Part shown: positions 12,092 through 24,800 of the stretch, in pieces
How positions within the stretch are numbered: position 1 is the stretch's first letter
Layout: the number at the start of each line of letters is the position of its first letter
Assembly: GCA_030267565.1 (NCBI GenBank)
Contig: BRXU01000013.1
Coordinates: forward strand, 474,001-538,000
Length of the DNA stretch: 64,000 bases
From: Pleodorina starrii
Lineage: Eukaryota > Chlorophyta > Chlorophyceae > Chlamydomonadales > Volvocaceae
Direction of reading: 5' to 3'
Notes under the pieces: model-generated
Databases searched by the model: none
Seen by the model: only the letters and a program-made list of their open reading frames with translations
Told to the model about the DNA's origin: nothing
Translations under genes and position numbers: made by a program

Positions 12092-15000
12092 TCAGTAGTG
12101 GTTGCCGACCTTGCGGTGGTGTACGGCAGTTGCGACGTTCTCGTCCAACACCTTGCCATCCAGCACCTGAAGTGGTAGTGGTAGTGGTATCAACAGGCGA
12201 AGCAGCGGGGAGGCGAGGAGGTGTCATGAACGAGCATGATGAGCATGAGCACGCACCACCCCTCCCACCCCCCCACACACAACCAGCCCCCCTCCCCTCC
12301 CCTCCTCTCCCTTCCCCTCGCATATGACCAGCAGCTGTCCTCGGCTGGGTACCGCAACGCCTCCGCCTCAGCCCGCCTCCCCCGCCCCGTCCTGGCCCGC
12401 AAGCCACCGGCCACCATCTGCTTGCTGTCCACACCCCCCCCCCTTCTGGCCACCGCAGGGAAGGAGACCTGCCCCCTGACCCCAGCCCTCCGCCGCCGGC
12501 CGCCGCCGCCGCCGCCGCCGGCCGCTCACCTGCGCATACATCAGCATGTGGTCCCCGGCCTCCATGCGACTGACCACAGCGCACTCCATGAAGCTGTTGG
12601 CGGTCTTGAGGATGGGGGCACCCAGCTGCGGAGAGGGGATGGTCTCCAGACCTGCAGACAGCGGAGAGGGGAGGGGAGGGGAGGGGAAGGGAGGGGAGGG
12701 GAGGGGAGGGGAGGGGAGGGGAGGGGAGGGGAGGGGAGGGGAGGGGAAGGGAGGGGAGGGGAGGGGAGGGGAGGGGAGGGGAGGGGAGGGGAGGGGAGGG
12801 GAGGGGAGGGGAGGGGAGGGGAGGGGAGGGGAGGGGAGGGGGTTATCCACGTTTGGGGTTCAGGGGGTCAGGGAGGAGGGAGGGACTGTGATGACACCGG
12901 AGGGGCCACCGGAGGTGCAACGAGGAGGCTCCAGTGAGCAGCAAAGGTCCCAGCTACCAGCCTCCCTCCCTGCCGCTTCCTGCCGCTTCCTGCTGCCCCC
13001 ACACCCATCCAGCCACCGTCCCTCCCCAGCCACCCTCCCTCCCCAGCCACCCACTCACCTGCCAGTCGATCCTCCCCCGGGCTGAAGGGCCGCGTGAGCG
13101 CCTTCATGACGGGCTTCTCCCGCCCCTCGCCCACCATGCTGACCGCGAACTTGCCGCCCACAATGAGCAACTTCTCAATGGCGCGGTCCTTCTTGACAGC
13201 GACTGTCAGACCGGGGGGGTCGAAGCTGGCCTGTGGGGCAGGGGGGGGGGGCGGGGGCGGGGGGCCGGGGGGGGGCAGAGGGGGCGGAGGAGGACGGGTT
13301 GGACCCGCCGGGGTGTGTTGCATGCTACACTCGCCGGGTTGCCTTCGTCGTCGTTCGGACTTCCGTCCAGACCCACCCCCCTTCGAATTCTCTTTTCCTG
13401 CGCAGGTGTGTGAACCCCTAGGGCTTTACCTCTACGGGCTGCCCTCCTCTCTTTCCCCCCCCCACCTGTGAGATCCAGCTGGCCAGCATAGCGCTGCTTG
13501 CGTCCTCATCCCGGGCGGTGAGCACCGAGAGGGAGCCCACCACACGACCCATGGCGAGCTGGGGACCACTGGCGGCCAGAGCGCGGCTGCCTGAGGGGGG
13601 AAAGGGTGAGGGAGGGAGGGTGGGGTGAGGAAGGGAGGGGGGAGGGAGGAACCGGGAGGGGGGAGGAAGGCGGAGATGAGGGGTGGGAGGTGGGGCAGAA
13701 GGAAGGAGAAGGATTGAGGGGGTAATGCTGTAACGGTACTGGTAACCCAACACACATGTAGGCGCACATTCACACACACACACACACACACGCTTCAGCC
13801 CTACCCGGCGCCGCCGACAGCTCGCGGCTCTTGATCCGCTTTCGGATGGATTGAGCCAGCGCCCGACCGCTCTCCTCGCACAGCAGCAGATCCTGAGGGG
13901 GGAAGAGGGAGGAGTGGAGAAGGGGGGTTCAGGGAGTGGTATGTGAGAAGGGGGGGTATGGAGATGGAGAGGGGGGCATAGAGAGGGAGAGAGGGAGGCT
14001 GAGCGCAGCACAGCGAGAAACGGTCTGGTGCTCTGGCGCCGAGCGGGGGGCCGACACAGGCCAGGGGCTGAAGCTGGGGCGGAGAGGGGCGGAGCACGCG
14101 CCCAACCACACCCACCCACCCACCCACCCACCCACATGCGCGCACCCACCCGCACCCACCCACCCACACCCACCCACCCACACCCACCCACCAACACAGA
14201 AGACACAACCCCCTACCCCCCGCACCCGCACCTTGGCGGTCGGCTTGAACTTGACACGGATCGAGTCGAAGGCGAACCCAAAGCCCGCGTCCCTCAGCCG
14301 CCCCTCCATCTCATCCACCGCCTCCCCGCTCCATCCGAAGCTGCCAAACACCCCACACGGCATGGCCTTGGCTCCCGGCTCCCTCAGGATAGCTCCCATG
14401 GCAACAGACACCTGGGTGGGCATGTGGCCGCCCAGGGTGGGGCTGCCTGAGGGCGTGAGGGGGGGTTGGAGGGTGGTTGGGGGGGTGCTGAGGATTGGAT
14501 CGGGTCTCGCTGTCGTTCAAAAAGGGGCGTGTGGGGGCGTATGGGGCCGTATGGGGGATCGGAGGGAGGGGAAGGGTGTTCACTAAGGTTGAGGATGATC
14601 AGGAGTAGGGTATGGAGACGGCGCGCCACAAGGGGGTCGGTCACGGGCAGTGCGCGCCACACCGGCGAGAATGGATCTATCTAGCTATCTATCTCTCTGA
14701 CTAGGCAGCTAGCTGACGAACTAGCCAGCACGCTGACTAGCCGGCGGGAGGAGAAGGGTGGAAGGGGGGCCAAGGAGGCCAATCACACCCAACACAGCCC
14801 CACCCACCCACTGCCCCTCCTCACTCCCCCCCTCACTCACCCAGCACAAAGCCCTGCGTGCGCTTCACCGCCTCCGCCACCTCATCCAGAGAGGCCAGCT
14901 CCAGGTTGATGGTCTCCACCGCCACACCGCCCTTGGTGATACCGCGACTGATGGCCTGAGGGGGGAGGAGGAGGAGGGAGGGGGAGGGGAGGGGACGGGG

Positions 15001-18000
15001 GGGGGGGGACGGGGGCGCGAGATTAACGGTAACAAAAGAGGGGAGCTGGGCGGAGGAGTTGGGGGTTGAGCGAGTGGGCGGGCCGTTGGGAGAGCGGGGG
15101 AGGGGCGCAAGGACCCTTCATTTGCCTTCGCCCTGGATCCCCTTCCCTCCCTTCCCGGTGCCGAGTGCCGCCAGCCCAGCCTGCTCCGTGTACCTGCGCC
15201 AATGCCGCCGTATTGCCGTACGCCGACGCGTAGAATACGGCAGCGCAGCTGGTCGCCGCGGCCTTGATTTGCTCGTCCACCCATCCGCGGTACTCTCGCA
15301 GCAGTTGGGTCAGTGAGGAGGAGGCGGCGGGACCGTGCATGGGCAGCAGCATGCAAACCGGCAGAGGCGAAGACGAGGAGGAGGTGGTGGTGGTGGTGGC
15401 GGGTGCGGGGCCCTCCTCCTGCGTCACCGCCTGCTTCCTCTCCAGCCCCAGAAGGCCCCGGAAGAAGCTGCGGGCGGCATCGGGGGGTGGCGGTGGCGGG
15501 GTCGGGTTCTGGGAAAGGGGGGCGGTTGGATCCTGGTTGGGTGGGCTGGAAGGGCTGGAAGGGCCGGGGAGGACTTCGGGTTCTGGGGGTTTCTGCTTGC
15601 TTTGGCGCTCACACACGCACACACACACACACACACACACGGGCGGGGGAGGAGGTTGAAGGGGAGGTTGAGCGTCGCGCGTCGGCACGTGGGGTGGCTC
15701 TGGACGCGCGCGCGCTGGCGCAGGCAAGCCGGTGGGTGGTAAAAAGAAAACATCGCAGCCGGTGGGTGGGTGCCACCACAACCACGGAGGCAAAAAACCC
15801 CTCAGCCCACTCCACCCGTTCCTCTCCTCTGCTGCGCCAAGCCCCCAGGCTGCGCCGCCGCGGGCCCCACAGCCCCTCCGCTCCGGCCTCCCCTACCACC
15901 CTCCCTCATTAATCACCGTCATTGCCCCCCGCTTCCTCCTCCTCCCCCTGCCCTCCCGGCTCCCCCTCTCCCCGCCGCCCCAATCACCTCCTGAGTGCAG
16001 CGCTGGTCTTGTTGACCCGGGTGGGGGCAGTCCCCGGCTTGCGGCGGGCGGGAACCAGATCCAACTTATCTAGAGCTGCGGCGGCCTGGAGGGGGAGGGA
16101 GATGGGAGGTGGGGGAGGTGGGAGGAGGGAGGAAGGACGGTTTCTTTTCTACTGTTCGATGCATTGGCCCTGCATTGGCGGAACGGAAGCCATACACACC
16201 ATGAGGGGGGCGGGCCGGAGCCCGTGAACGGTGCACCGCTGCGAAACCTGTGGTAAGGGAGGCCGCGGATGTCTTGCGAGGCGAGGCGAGGCCAATCTTG
16301 TGGAGCAACCCGCTCCCAGCCTCCCCTCCCTGACTCCCTTTCCGGCCCTCTCAGTCTCGGTCCCAGTATCGGTCCCAGTCTCGTTACCTGGCGGGCCGAG
16401 GGAGCCAGCATACACTCAAAGTAGAACCGCCAGTCGTCACCGAACGCCTCCCAGCCGCCCTCGTCCATAGCCTCGCCCTGAGAGAGAGAGGGGGAGGGAG
16501 AGAGACAGATGGAGTGAGACAGACGGTGAGACAGACGGAGACAGCGACAGTGGCAGTGCGAGTGGGAGCGGCAGCAGAGCACGCAGCGCGTCAGGTGGTG
16601 GGCAGCGAAGGGGGCGGCGACGTGGGCGGCGAAATCATGGAGGGGGGGACAGGGATTTAGAGGTTTTCACTCCACGCGTCTGATCAGTGCACGTCCCGTC
16701 GTATCCCATGTGGGGGCAGTAGAAACGAGACCGCGGCGGGGGGTCAGCTGAGTCAGTTGGAGCGGCCTCCAACCGGCCCTCCCTCCCACCCAACCACCCT
16801 CCCAGAGGGGAGAACGCTGGCCCAACCCAACCCAACCCAACCCAACTCAACTACGGTAACCGACATGTGGAGAGCGGATGGCGACCCATGGACCACTCAA
16901 CCACTGCAGCCCCTCCCCGGCTCCTCGGCCCCCTACCCCCCCCCCATCTCACCCGGGGTGGCGCCACGTGCGCGGCGAAGAGTTTGGACGAGAAGAGCAG
17001 GCGGTTGGCTGGATCGTGTACGACAAGCAGATCCGGCCAGCGGGGGGTGGGCGTCAGGATGACCTGCGGGGTGGAATGGAGTGGCGGGCGGGAGGTGGCG
17101 CGTGATTGAGTGGCGGGCGGGAGGGCGGGCGGGAGGGAGGGACATGGGGGTGCGCGGCCGCTCATTTTTCCGCCATTACCAGCTTTACCCCCTTCCCTGC
17201 CCCTGCCCAAATGAGCCTAAACCCCCGACCCCAGATCCAGATCCAGTCCATTGCTGCAGAGCTCCCTCCCTGTCAACCACTCTCCACACACGACTCTCCA
17301 CACCCTCCACGACGACCACCCACCCACCCACCCACCCGCCCAACCCCTCTTAACCCCCACCCACCCACACACCCGCACACGCACCTGCAGTTGGTCCTCC
17401 TGCGCCGCTCCACAGGGTGCCACCAGCGCCCCCGACCTCGCCACCACCAGCTGCACACTGCTCAGCAGGGGGGCCTTGTCGGCCTTCTCACCTGAGGCGG
17501 GGGGACGAGGCGGGGGGTGGGGTGGGGTGGGGGTGGGGTGGGGTAAAAGGACAAAGATACCGCAGACAAGGGACGGATGGGGGGGGGTGGGAGGGGTGGG
17601 GAGGAGGGTCAAGCGCCAATGGGGGGGGCGTCAAAGGGGGGTAGAGCTTAACAGTCCTCCCTTCCTCCCCCACCTCCCCCTACCCTCCTTTCTTTACTTT
17701 ACAAACCTCTTTTAACTACCTCCAACCCCCCACCTCCACCTCCCCACCCCCCCCGACCCACCCAGACTGGACTGCAGCAGTCGCAGCGCTGGGTTGGAGA
17801 GCACCACCGTTAGCGGGGCCGCGGAGGGCGGTGCGGCCGCCTTTCTGGCCGCCAGCAGCGCCTCCAGGGAGGGCAGTGCCTTGGTGTCCAGCTGGGTGAG
17901 GATGAGGTGGGTGAGGGAGTCCAGGGAGGGAAGAGAGGACTGCAGGCAGGACACTGAGGGGGAGGGGAGGGAGGGGAGGAGGGGAGGGAGGGGGCGGGAG

Positions 18001-20161
18001 AGAGGGAGAGGAGGGAGGTGGGAGGGTGGGAGGTGGGGGTGAGCCTGTGGGTCTGCAAACGAAGGACCTCGGGTGTACAAATCTGGTGATAGTGAGACTG
18101 ATGATGGTGAGACTGCCGCATTCGGTGTGTTGTGGGAGTAGAGGCGCGCCTCTCCTCCCGGGGCCTCTCCTCCCGGGACGTATGCTTTGTGCGTGTGTGT
18201 GTGTGTGCGTGTGTATGCTTTAGAGGCAGTTGGGCACCGCGTCAGGCGCCGGCGTGTGAGGGGGGGCCAGGCGGACTGGTTCGCTGTGCCACCCACCCAG
18301 ACAGACAGACTTACCAAAGCTCTGGGCGTACGCCTCGTACGGCACATCGATCAGAACGGTGGCGTTCGGAGACTGCCCCGACAGCAGCGCAATCGCATCG
18401 CAGCCGCCATCGAGTGAAGGGCGCAGGAAGGCGGGGAGGGCGGAGGAGAGGGGGGACGCGTGGTGGGAGCAGAGGGAGGGGTAAGGAAGGAACGGTAAGC
18501 AGGAACGGATTGGTCAGCCTGACTCGCTAACATGCGATCAGGCAGAAGCAGGGGGGAGTGACGCCAGCGGAGGCAGTGAGGTGGGCCCCCCTTCAGGAAC
18601 CCGGAAGGAAACCTAAGGAGTCCAACCGACCAAAGGTAGGGAAAAGGTGTTGGCGGTCGGGCCACTACGCTCCCTGCCACTGCCTTCATCAACTGCCCTC
18701 GCCCCGGCCCCCGGCCCCCGCCCCCGCCAGTGTGTTTTAGGGCTTAGGGTCGCTTTGGTTACACCAAGGGCGGCAGGATGCAGGCGGGCATCCCCCGCGC
18801 GGCGATGGCCCGACCCGTGGGTCAGGCCCCGCTACGACAACCACCAAAGTCATATCGACACCCCTATCTTCCCCCCTGTCACTCCCTCGACACCCGGTGT
18901 TGCCCCAACCCCAAATTTCCCCAACCTCACTGGTTTCCCTCACACCCCACTCCGCTCCATGAACCAACCCCCGACATCGACCGCCCCACCCCAGCCAGAC
19001 GTCCAACGACTGCGGTCGCCGGGGCGGCAGCTCCCCACTCTCACCGTGACGAGGTACGAGTTGTCTGTCGTACCGCGCTTCAGGCCGTACTCGACCTCGT
19101 ACTTGAGGCGCTCGCTGCGGCAGACACCTCGCAGCATTTTGACGTTGGGGGCCACCGACAGGACCTCGTACTCCACGTCGACCGGGTCCAGGGGGGGCTG
19201 TGGGAGGGGGGTTGCCAAGGCAAGGCAAGGTGTGGCACGGGAATGCACGGCAAAGCACGCGTTTGGGGGGAGAGTGGGTAAGGGCATGGATGGACGCAAG
19301 GACGGCGATGGGGGCAGAGATGGTGTTGACTGCTACGACTTCTCTTCGTATATGAGTGTTGCTCACTCACAACACTCCCCCGTGAGCGACACTCCATAAG
19401 TCCTCCCGTTCTCCCCCAGGCTGCCTCGTCCCGGTCTCCCAGCCCTGGTCAACAGCCAGCGGGAATTGAACCGACGACCTCTCGCCCAGCCGCGCACTTG
19501 CGATCGGGGCTCATAACCTGTCAAAGTCAGCAAAGCGCCCGGCCCCTCCGTGGGCCGTATTGACTGCAACGACTTCTCTTCGTATATGAGTGCTGCCCAC
19601 TCACAACAGATGGCACTGGCGGCAAGAGAGGTGTCGGAGAGAGGTTTGTGATGAGACACGCAGGTATGTGATTGCATGGTTTTGTGCGTCCGGAGAGCAG
19701 GCGGAAGGGAAGTCGCTGGACTTGGCCCTTGGCGGGTGCGGCGAGCTGTTGGGGGATTCGGAGTTCGGTCTGTCGGGGGCTACAGCCCAAGGAGCTGTGC
19801 CCCCCGCATATCACCGTCGCGCTGGTGCTATTTCGATGTAACCAAACGACTCTGAGGTAAATTTTCAAATTTGCGCTGGTATCGGGTCCTTTTTCCATGC
19901 AAATGCGCTTGCGGAAGCTAGCGAACCTCCTACCGGCGTGGGTGCGGGACCCAGCTCGCTCGTGACCAGGGGCGCTGCGGTCGCCTGCGTCAGCTGAGTC
20001 GCCTTGCGGCCGCGACGTGTCTGCACAGCTGTCTGGGATGATCGGACGATGGCGCAACCCCCGAAAGCGGGGCTGCATGCAACCCCTCGGACGAGCCTGG
20101 GCGTGGACCGCCGGGCGCTGGCCCGCGCATCTTGCCGATGCCCGCGATGAGCTACACGCAT
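12092..20161 (-). CDS. FLVA: flavodiiron protein, A-type, chloroplast (FLVA-like)
   Basis: Reduces O2 to water with electrons from photosystem I, normally as a heteromer with FLVB, in the chloroplast. Exons: 20161-19934, 19197-19045, 18372-18315, 17953-17762, 17491-17385, 17063-16953, 16477-16388, 16085-15988, 15467-15194, 14955-14841, 14446-14232, 13892-13805, 13590-13466, 13230-13059, 12651-12530, 12166-12092; 740 residues, all phases consistent. Residues 1-70 are Arg/Ala/Ser-rich, transit-peptide-like. The metallo-beta-lactamase-like domain includes YEVEYGLKRGTTDNSYLVT and HLILTQLDTKALPSL. The flavodoxin domain has VFYASAYGNTAALAQ and GSPTLGGHMPTQV. The flavin-reductase domain has GRVVGSLSVLT and SAMLASWISQASFDPPGL, ending AVHHRKVGNHY. 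The canonical iron-ligand motif H-x-E-x-D is replaced by Q167-L-D-T-K171, which points to the A rather than the B paralogue. The first exon and start are inferred from phase and composition and are the weakest part. Confidence 0.9.
12666..12841. repeat. (GGGGA)n minisatellite in FLVA intron
   Basis: About 35 copies of GGGGA, with two GGGAA-type variants, fill 176 bases. In the transcript (minus) sense this reads as CCCCT and ends directly before the acceptor of the exon starting at 12651, so it doubles as an oversized polypyrimidine tract. Frames through it on either strand are artefacts. Confidence 0.97.
14110..14200. repeat. (CACC)n-rich tract in FLVA intron
   Basis: Imperfect CCCA/CACC repeats occupy the intron between the exons ending at 14232 and starting at 13892. 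Simple sequence, no coding sense. Confidence 0.8.
19326..19608 (-). mobile_element. SINE-like block flanked by 49-bp direct repeats
   Basis: Two 49-base direct repeats (19326-19374 and 19560-19608) differ at only three positions and flank 185 bases. On the minus strand the interior holds GGTTCAATTCC (complement of 19462-19472), close to the pol III B-box consensus GGTTCGANTCC, followed by CCGC as in a tRNA T-arm. The block lies in FLVA intron 1. A tRNA-derived SINE, or a head-to-tail partial dimer of one, is the simplest reading; long repeats of 49 bases are too long for ordinary target duplications. Confidence 0.4.
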
Positions 20162-21892
20162 CGTTCGGTTTACAGAATTAAGGCTGTATACAACTAGTTC
20201 TGAGCGCGACGCGATAAGATGTGCTGCAAGTGTCAATCTTGCAAGGTAATGCGCCTAACAACTGGATCCTGTCGCACACAGCTACGAATACTATATCATG
20301 TGTGAGAGGTTTCATTGCTTGAGGAATCGTTGCAAGGCGAGTTGGACCGCGCCGTACAACGTCCGAAATCTCTCGCACACAGTGGGCAGTGCTCTCTCCT
20401 TTTGCACGATGCACGAATTGTGTATGTAAACAACTTCTCATAAAATCCGTTGAATCGCTTACACTGGTACCATGGGTCATCGGGACGTCCCTGCTAGCTC
20501 TTTGAATGTCGCTCTATGAATTGCGGGATTCTCAAGCTGTCTTAACCGGCGTAGACGTTTGACGCGGCCGTCAATCGTCTCCACGGAACCCTGCTGCTTC
20601 CGAAACGTACCGAAGTTACCGGCTTACCACACGCCCCATCTTCGCACCCTCGCCGACTGCGACGCCAATCTCCCGGGGATGTGCAACTCATTTCGGAGTG
20701 GCAAGCCATGCTCAATTCGTTGCGCAGCGGCACAAACGTACGTGAGCCATTCGGACGAGCGATCGCAGAAACCGTACAGAGAATTATTGACAACAGCGCA
20801 ACTGTGCAGCCGATGGTTTTATTTATTGGAACTCTTCCGAGCCGCACGAAGGCATACGAGTGCATCCCGAACCAGCACGAATGAAGTTCTTCGTCGATGT
20901 GCAGTCGTCAATAACAGCTAGAGAGGGACAATGCGCCCAGCAATTTTGCCGCCACCGCCACCACCCGTCACCACCTACAGTGCAGTGCCAGCCGGCCCGC
21001 AGGATCTACGGTACCCTGGCCCTCCGTCACCACCACAACAGCCACCTCCTGTAAAAACCACACCGCCGCCGCCGGCCGGCAACGCCGCGCTTGAGGCTTT
21101 CTGCGTCGTACTTGTCCTGTAGTGTTTAATCCACGAGGCTGGCAGCGAGGACAGGCTCCGCGTCCAACAACAGTAGAGAGCAGTAAAGGGAAAAAACGAC
21201 ACACCGCCTTGCGGCAAATGTTTGAATCCTAAGGAAAAGTGTCGGGAACAACGAACACCGGGAAAAGTGCCGGGAACAACGGTGCCAGGCGTCTTTCGCA
21301 TGACCGATCTCGCCCTTCGTTAGCGCCTGACGTCGTGCAGTCCTTAGTTTCTTACGCGCCAGACGTGAATGGGACGCAATAAATTGCAGACCGCCCACCT
21401 CGTCTGCACCCGTTCGCACGGCCCAATGGGGCCGTACGCGTGACTTATCATCATCATCATCCGGCCCAACGGCCAACGGTCAATTCCGACCGCATGGCAG
21501 AAGGTCGAGAGGCAGCTTTCAGGAGCGCACAGTGCACGAGAGGACAATGCCGGCAGTCAGCAGTTCCAACTCACAAATGACAGACGAAGGCGGCGAGGTC
21601 CTCCCAGTCCGCCAGCAGGCTCAAACACCAGCCCTAGGCCACCGCACGCGCACACCACCCCCAGAGCCGCGCGCGTCACCTTCCCTTCTTTCTTTTCGAT
21701 CCTTTTTCCATCCGAGCGACCCACGGGTCGGTACATCACCCGAGCGGCACCTTTTCCGCATCCTGCCCCGCCGCGCTCCTTCCGAGCTTCCGTGTACAGC
21801 GGCAGACAAACAACTCACCGTATTCCACCCCCCCGCCCCGCGAACTGCGACGGAGCGCATCCGGTCCCCTTCCCGCCCCCTGCCGGGCCGCC
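20162..21892. other. spacer: FLVA promoter side and channel 3' UTR
   Basis: The neighbouring genes are both on the minus strand, so this holds the 5' region of FLVA and the 3' UTR of the K+ channel. A 28-base unit (AAAAGTGYCGGGAACAACG...) is imperfectly duplicated at about 21235-21290. Small + strand frames near 20681-20884 and 20931-21122 show no family features and are not called. Confidence 0.4.
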
Positions 21893-24800
21893 TCAGTAAT
21901 CTTCCGCGCGCACCGGCACCGGCACCGACGGCGACGCCAGCTCGTCCTCCTCCCGCTGCGAGTAGGCGTTCCACAGCGTGTCCCGCATCAGCGTGTTGCG
22001 CACCAGGCTGTCCGCGCGGGCGGTGGCGGCGAAGCTGCGGCCGTACATGCGGGAGCGCCGCGCCAACACACCCGTGGGGCTGCCCGGCGCACCGCCGCCG
22101 CCGCCGCCGCCGCCCCCAGCCCACGGCGCATTGCGCGGGGAGGGCGGGCCGTTGTTCCAGGGCGGTGACGCCCACGGCACGGCGCTGCGGCGGATGAGGT
22201 TGCCGGTGTTGGCGGCGGCGGCGGCGGCGGCGGCGGCTCCGCCGCCGCCGCCGCCGCCGCCAGTGACTGACGGCTGACGGCCGCGGATGGCGTCGATGAG
22301 GGACCTCACCAGGGGTGCTGAGCCGGGGCCGATGGCCGTAAGGGCGGGCTGGGTCGTCAGGCTGGCTTGGCCCTGTCCCTGGTGGTGGTGGGGCTGGAGC
22401 GTGGGAACCCAGGCGCCGCACTGCGCGCAAAAGTGCGCGCCGCACGCCGTACAGCTGCCGTTCGGCCCTGCGGGCCGCCCCTGCCGGCGCTCCGCGCTGG
22501 GAGGCCCGCTGCCGCTGCCGCCGCCGCCGCCACCGCCAATATTACCACTACCACCACCAGCACCACCAGCACCCACAACACCACCACTACCACCTCCACC
22601 GCCGCTAGTCGTGCCCGCCGGCGTCACCGCGGGAACTGCGGCTGCGGTTGCGCCGCCGCCGCCGACTGCCACATCCGCGGTAGCGGTGGCCGTGGAGAAG
22701 GGCGTAGACATGCGGCTGAGAATGGACCTACGGAGGCCGTGTCCGGTGGGGGGCAGCGGACCCGGCAGGTTGCGCCCGCCGCTGCTGCCGGCCGCGGCGG
22801 CGGCGGCGGCTGCGGCTGCGGGTGCGCCGGCGGCGGGCGCTGTTTCATCATCGGCACGGCCATCAGTCGAGTCGTGGTCAGCTTGATGCAGCGGCGACGC
22901 CTCCGCCTGCTGCCCTTGCTGCGCCTCCTGCCCTTGCCGCGGCTGCTCCCGCTCCTGCTGTTGCTGCTGCAGGCGTTGCTGCACCTTGGGCGACAGGACG
23001 CCCGTCTCATCGGCAATCGGATCGTTCAGGATCTCCAGCGGCGACGACGGCGAGTGAGGCGCCGCCCCCGGCGGCGGCGCCGTTGCCGTCGGCTGGCGGC
23101 TGACGCGAGCCTCCGGCGTCCACAACCCCGACCCCGTCACCTCCTGGAGCTCAAAGTCCGTGTCCGGCCCGCCGCCGCCGCCGCCGCCGCCGCGGCCATC
23201 CCCGCCGCCGCCGCCGCCGGCGTCGTGCAGCCCCTGGTGATAGGACGACACCCTGCGGAATCGGTGCGGCTGCGGCTGCGGCGGCATCGGCAGCATCGCC
23301 GTGCCCGGCCGCGGCGGCGACGCCCGGCCGTGCCAGCTCCTGCTGCTATCCTTTGACAGAAGCTGCTGCTGCTGCTGCTGCCGCTGCTTCCGCGATGGCG
23401 GCTGCGTCGGCTGCTGCTGCGGTTGCGGCGGCGGTTGCGGCGGCGGCGGCTGGTTCCCGAAGCGGCCCCCGGAGGCGAGCGCGTCTTCGGTGGTGACCCC
23501 CCAGGGCGCCGGGCCGTGGTGCGGGTCGTGCATGGGCGGTTCGCGCCGGTACCCGCCGCCTCCGCCGCCGCCGGTGGTTGCGCCGCGGCGCAGCGCCTGC
23601 AGCTCGCCGCTGCCGCCGCCGCGTGGCCAGGGCCCCGCATTGGGTCCCGCGGCTCCGGAGGGGGCCCCCGAGGGCCAGGCGCCGCTGCCGCCGTTGGCGC
23701 TGAGTCCCCGGTCTGAGGTCGCACTGAGGGTCTGGCGCTGCAGCTGCTGGACTGCCGCCGCCTGCGCCTGCACCTGCAGAGGCAGGCCTAGTAAGGCCTG
23801 CATGGGGGACAGGAGAGTTGGAGGGGTTGGGAGGTGGGTAAAAAATGATACCGCAGCGGAGACGGAGACGGCGTTAGCGAACGGACCCCGAACCCCTGGG
23901 TTGGGAGGTGGGCGGTGAAGGCAGAGGGGGTCGCAGCCTACAAAGGCAATACAATGAAGCAACCGCCGTTGCGGCCTACCCCCCTTGGCCGTGCCATCGT
24001 ACCTCTGGCGTGAGGCCATCGCGCACCATTGCCGCGTCCACGATTTCCGACAGACGCGCCTGAGGGCAGGTGGGAAGGTGGGTTGGTGGGTAGGTAGGTC
24101 GGGCAGTGAGTGGGCTTGTTCTTGTGCTAGCGTAGATGGCCAGTTGGCCTCTTCCAGGAGATTCGTTGGTGGGTGAATCACGACCCAGAGAGAGGGCGAA
24201 GGGTACATGCCGCGAGGATGGCGCCCCCCGCCTCCTCCCCCCACAGCAGCAATGTGTGCCAGCCAGCTTGTAGTTGCAGTGTGCAGCTGCAGTAGCGAAA
24301 CGAGACCTCAACACGGGAGGGGGCACAAAAGCGACAGCAAAGGAACTGCCATGAGCTGCCAAGCCCCACCCGCCCGTCCGCCCGCCCGGACCCTCCCTGG
24401 GGCTGCGCGATGCCGCGCCGCGGAAACAAATGTCTCTGCCTTTTTGTCTCTGCTCAAGGATGCACTCATCGATCTATTCAGTTTATTTTTTACTGCTAAA
24501 AGCGCAGCGCCCGGGCCACCAAAGCCCTCCGCACCACCACTCCCGGCCATTCACCTGCAGGCTGCCGTCCTCCACAGTCGCCTGCGCGTTGGTGGGGTCG
24601 GGGGTTGGCGGGGCCGGGATGGGCAATAAGAGTATGAAACTCGGGGCGGTGGCGGGATGGAGGGTCGACATGGCAGTGGGTAAGGGGGTGAGGGGCGGGA
24701 AGCGGAGAGTGACGTGATGTTTCGAAGCAAGGGCATTAGGAGGGTGTGCCGTAATTTTACTCGCACACAGTCAGCGCCACACAGCCGCCACCGCGTATTC

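Noticed and set aside
12236..13085. Long Gly/Glu and Pro/Ser open frames on both strands across 12.2-13.1 kb
   Set aside because: They run through the GGGGA array, which is open in every frame; the real coding sequence here is the FLVA exons on the minus strand.
21532..23918. Several 200-330 residue + strand frames over the channel tail exon
   Set aside because: Shadows of the large minus-strand exon 23797-21893; no motifs.
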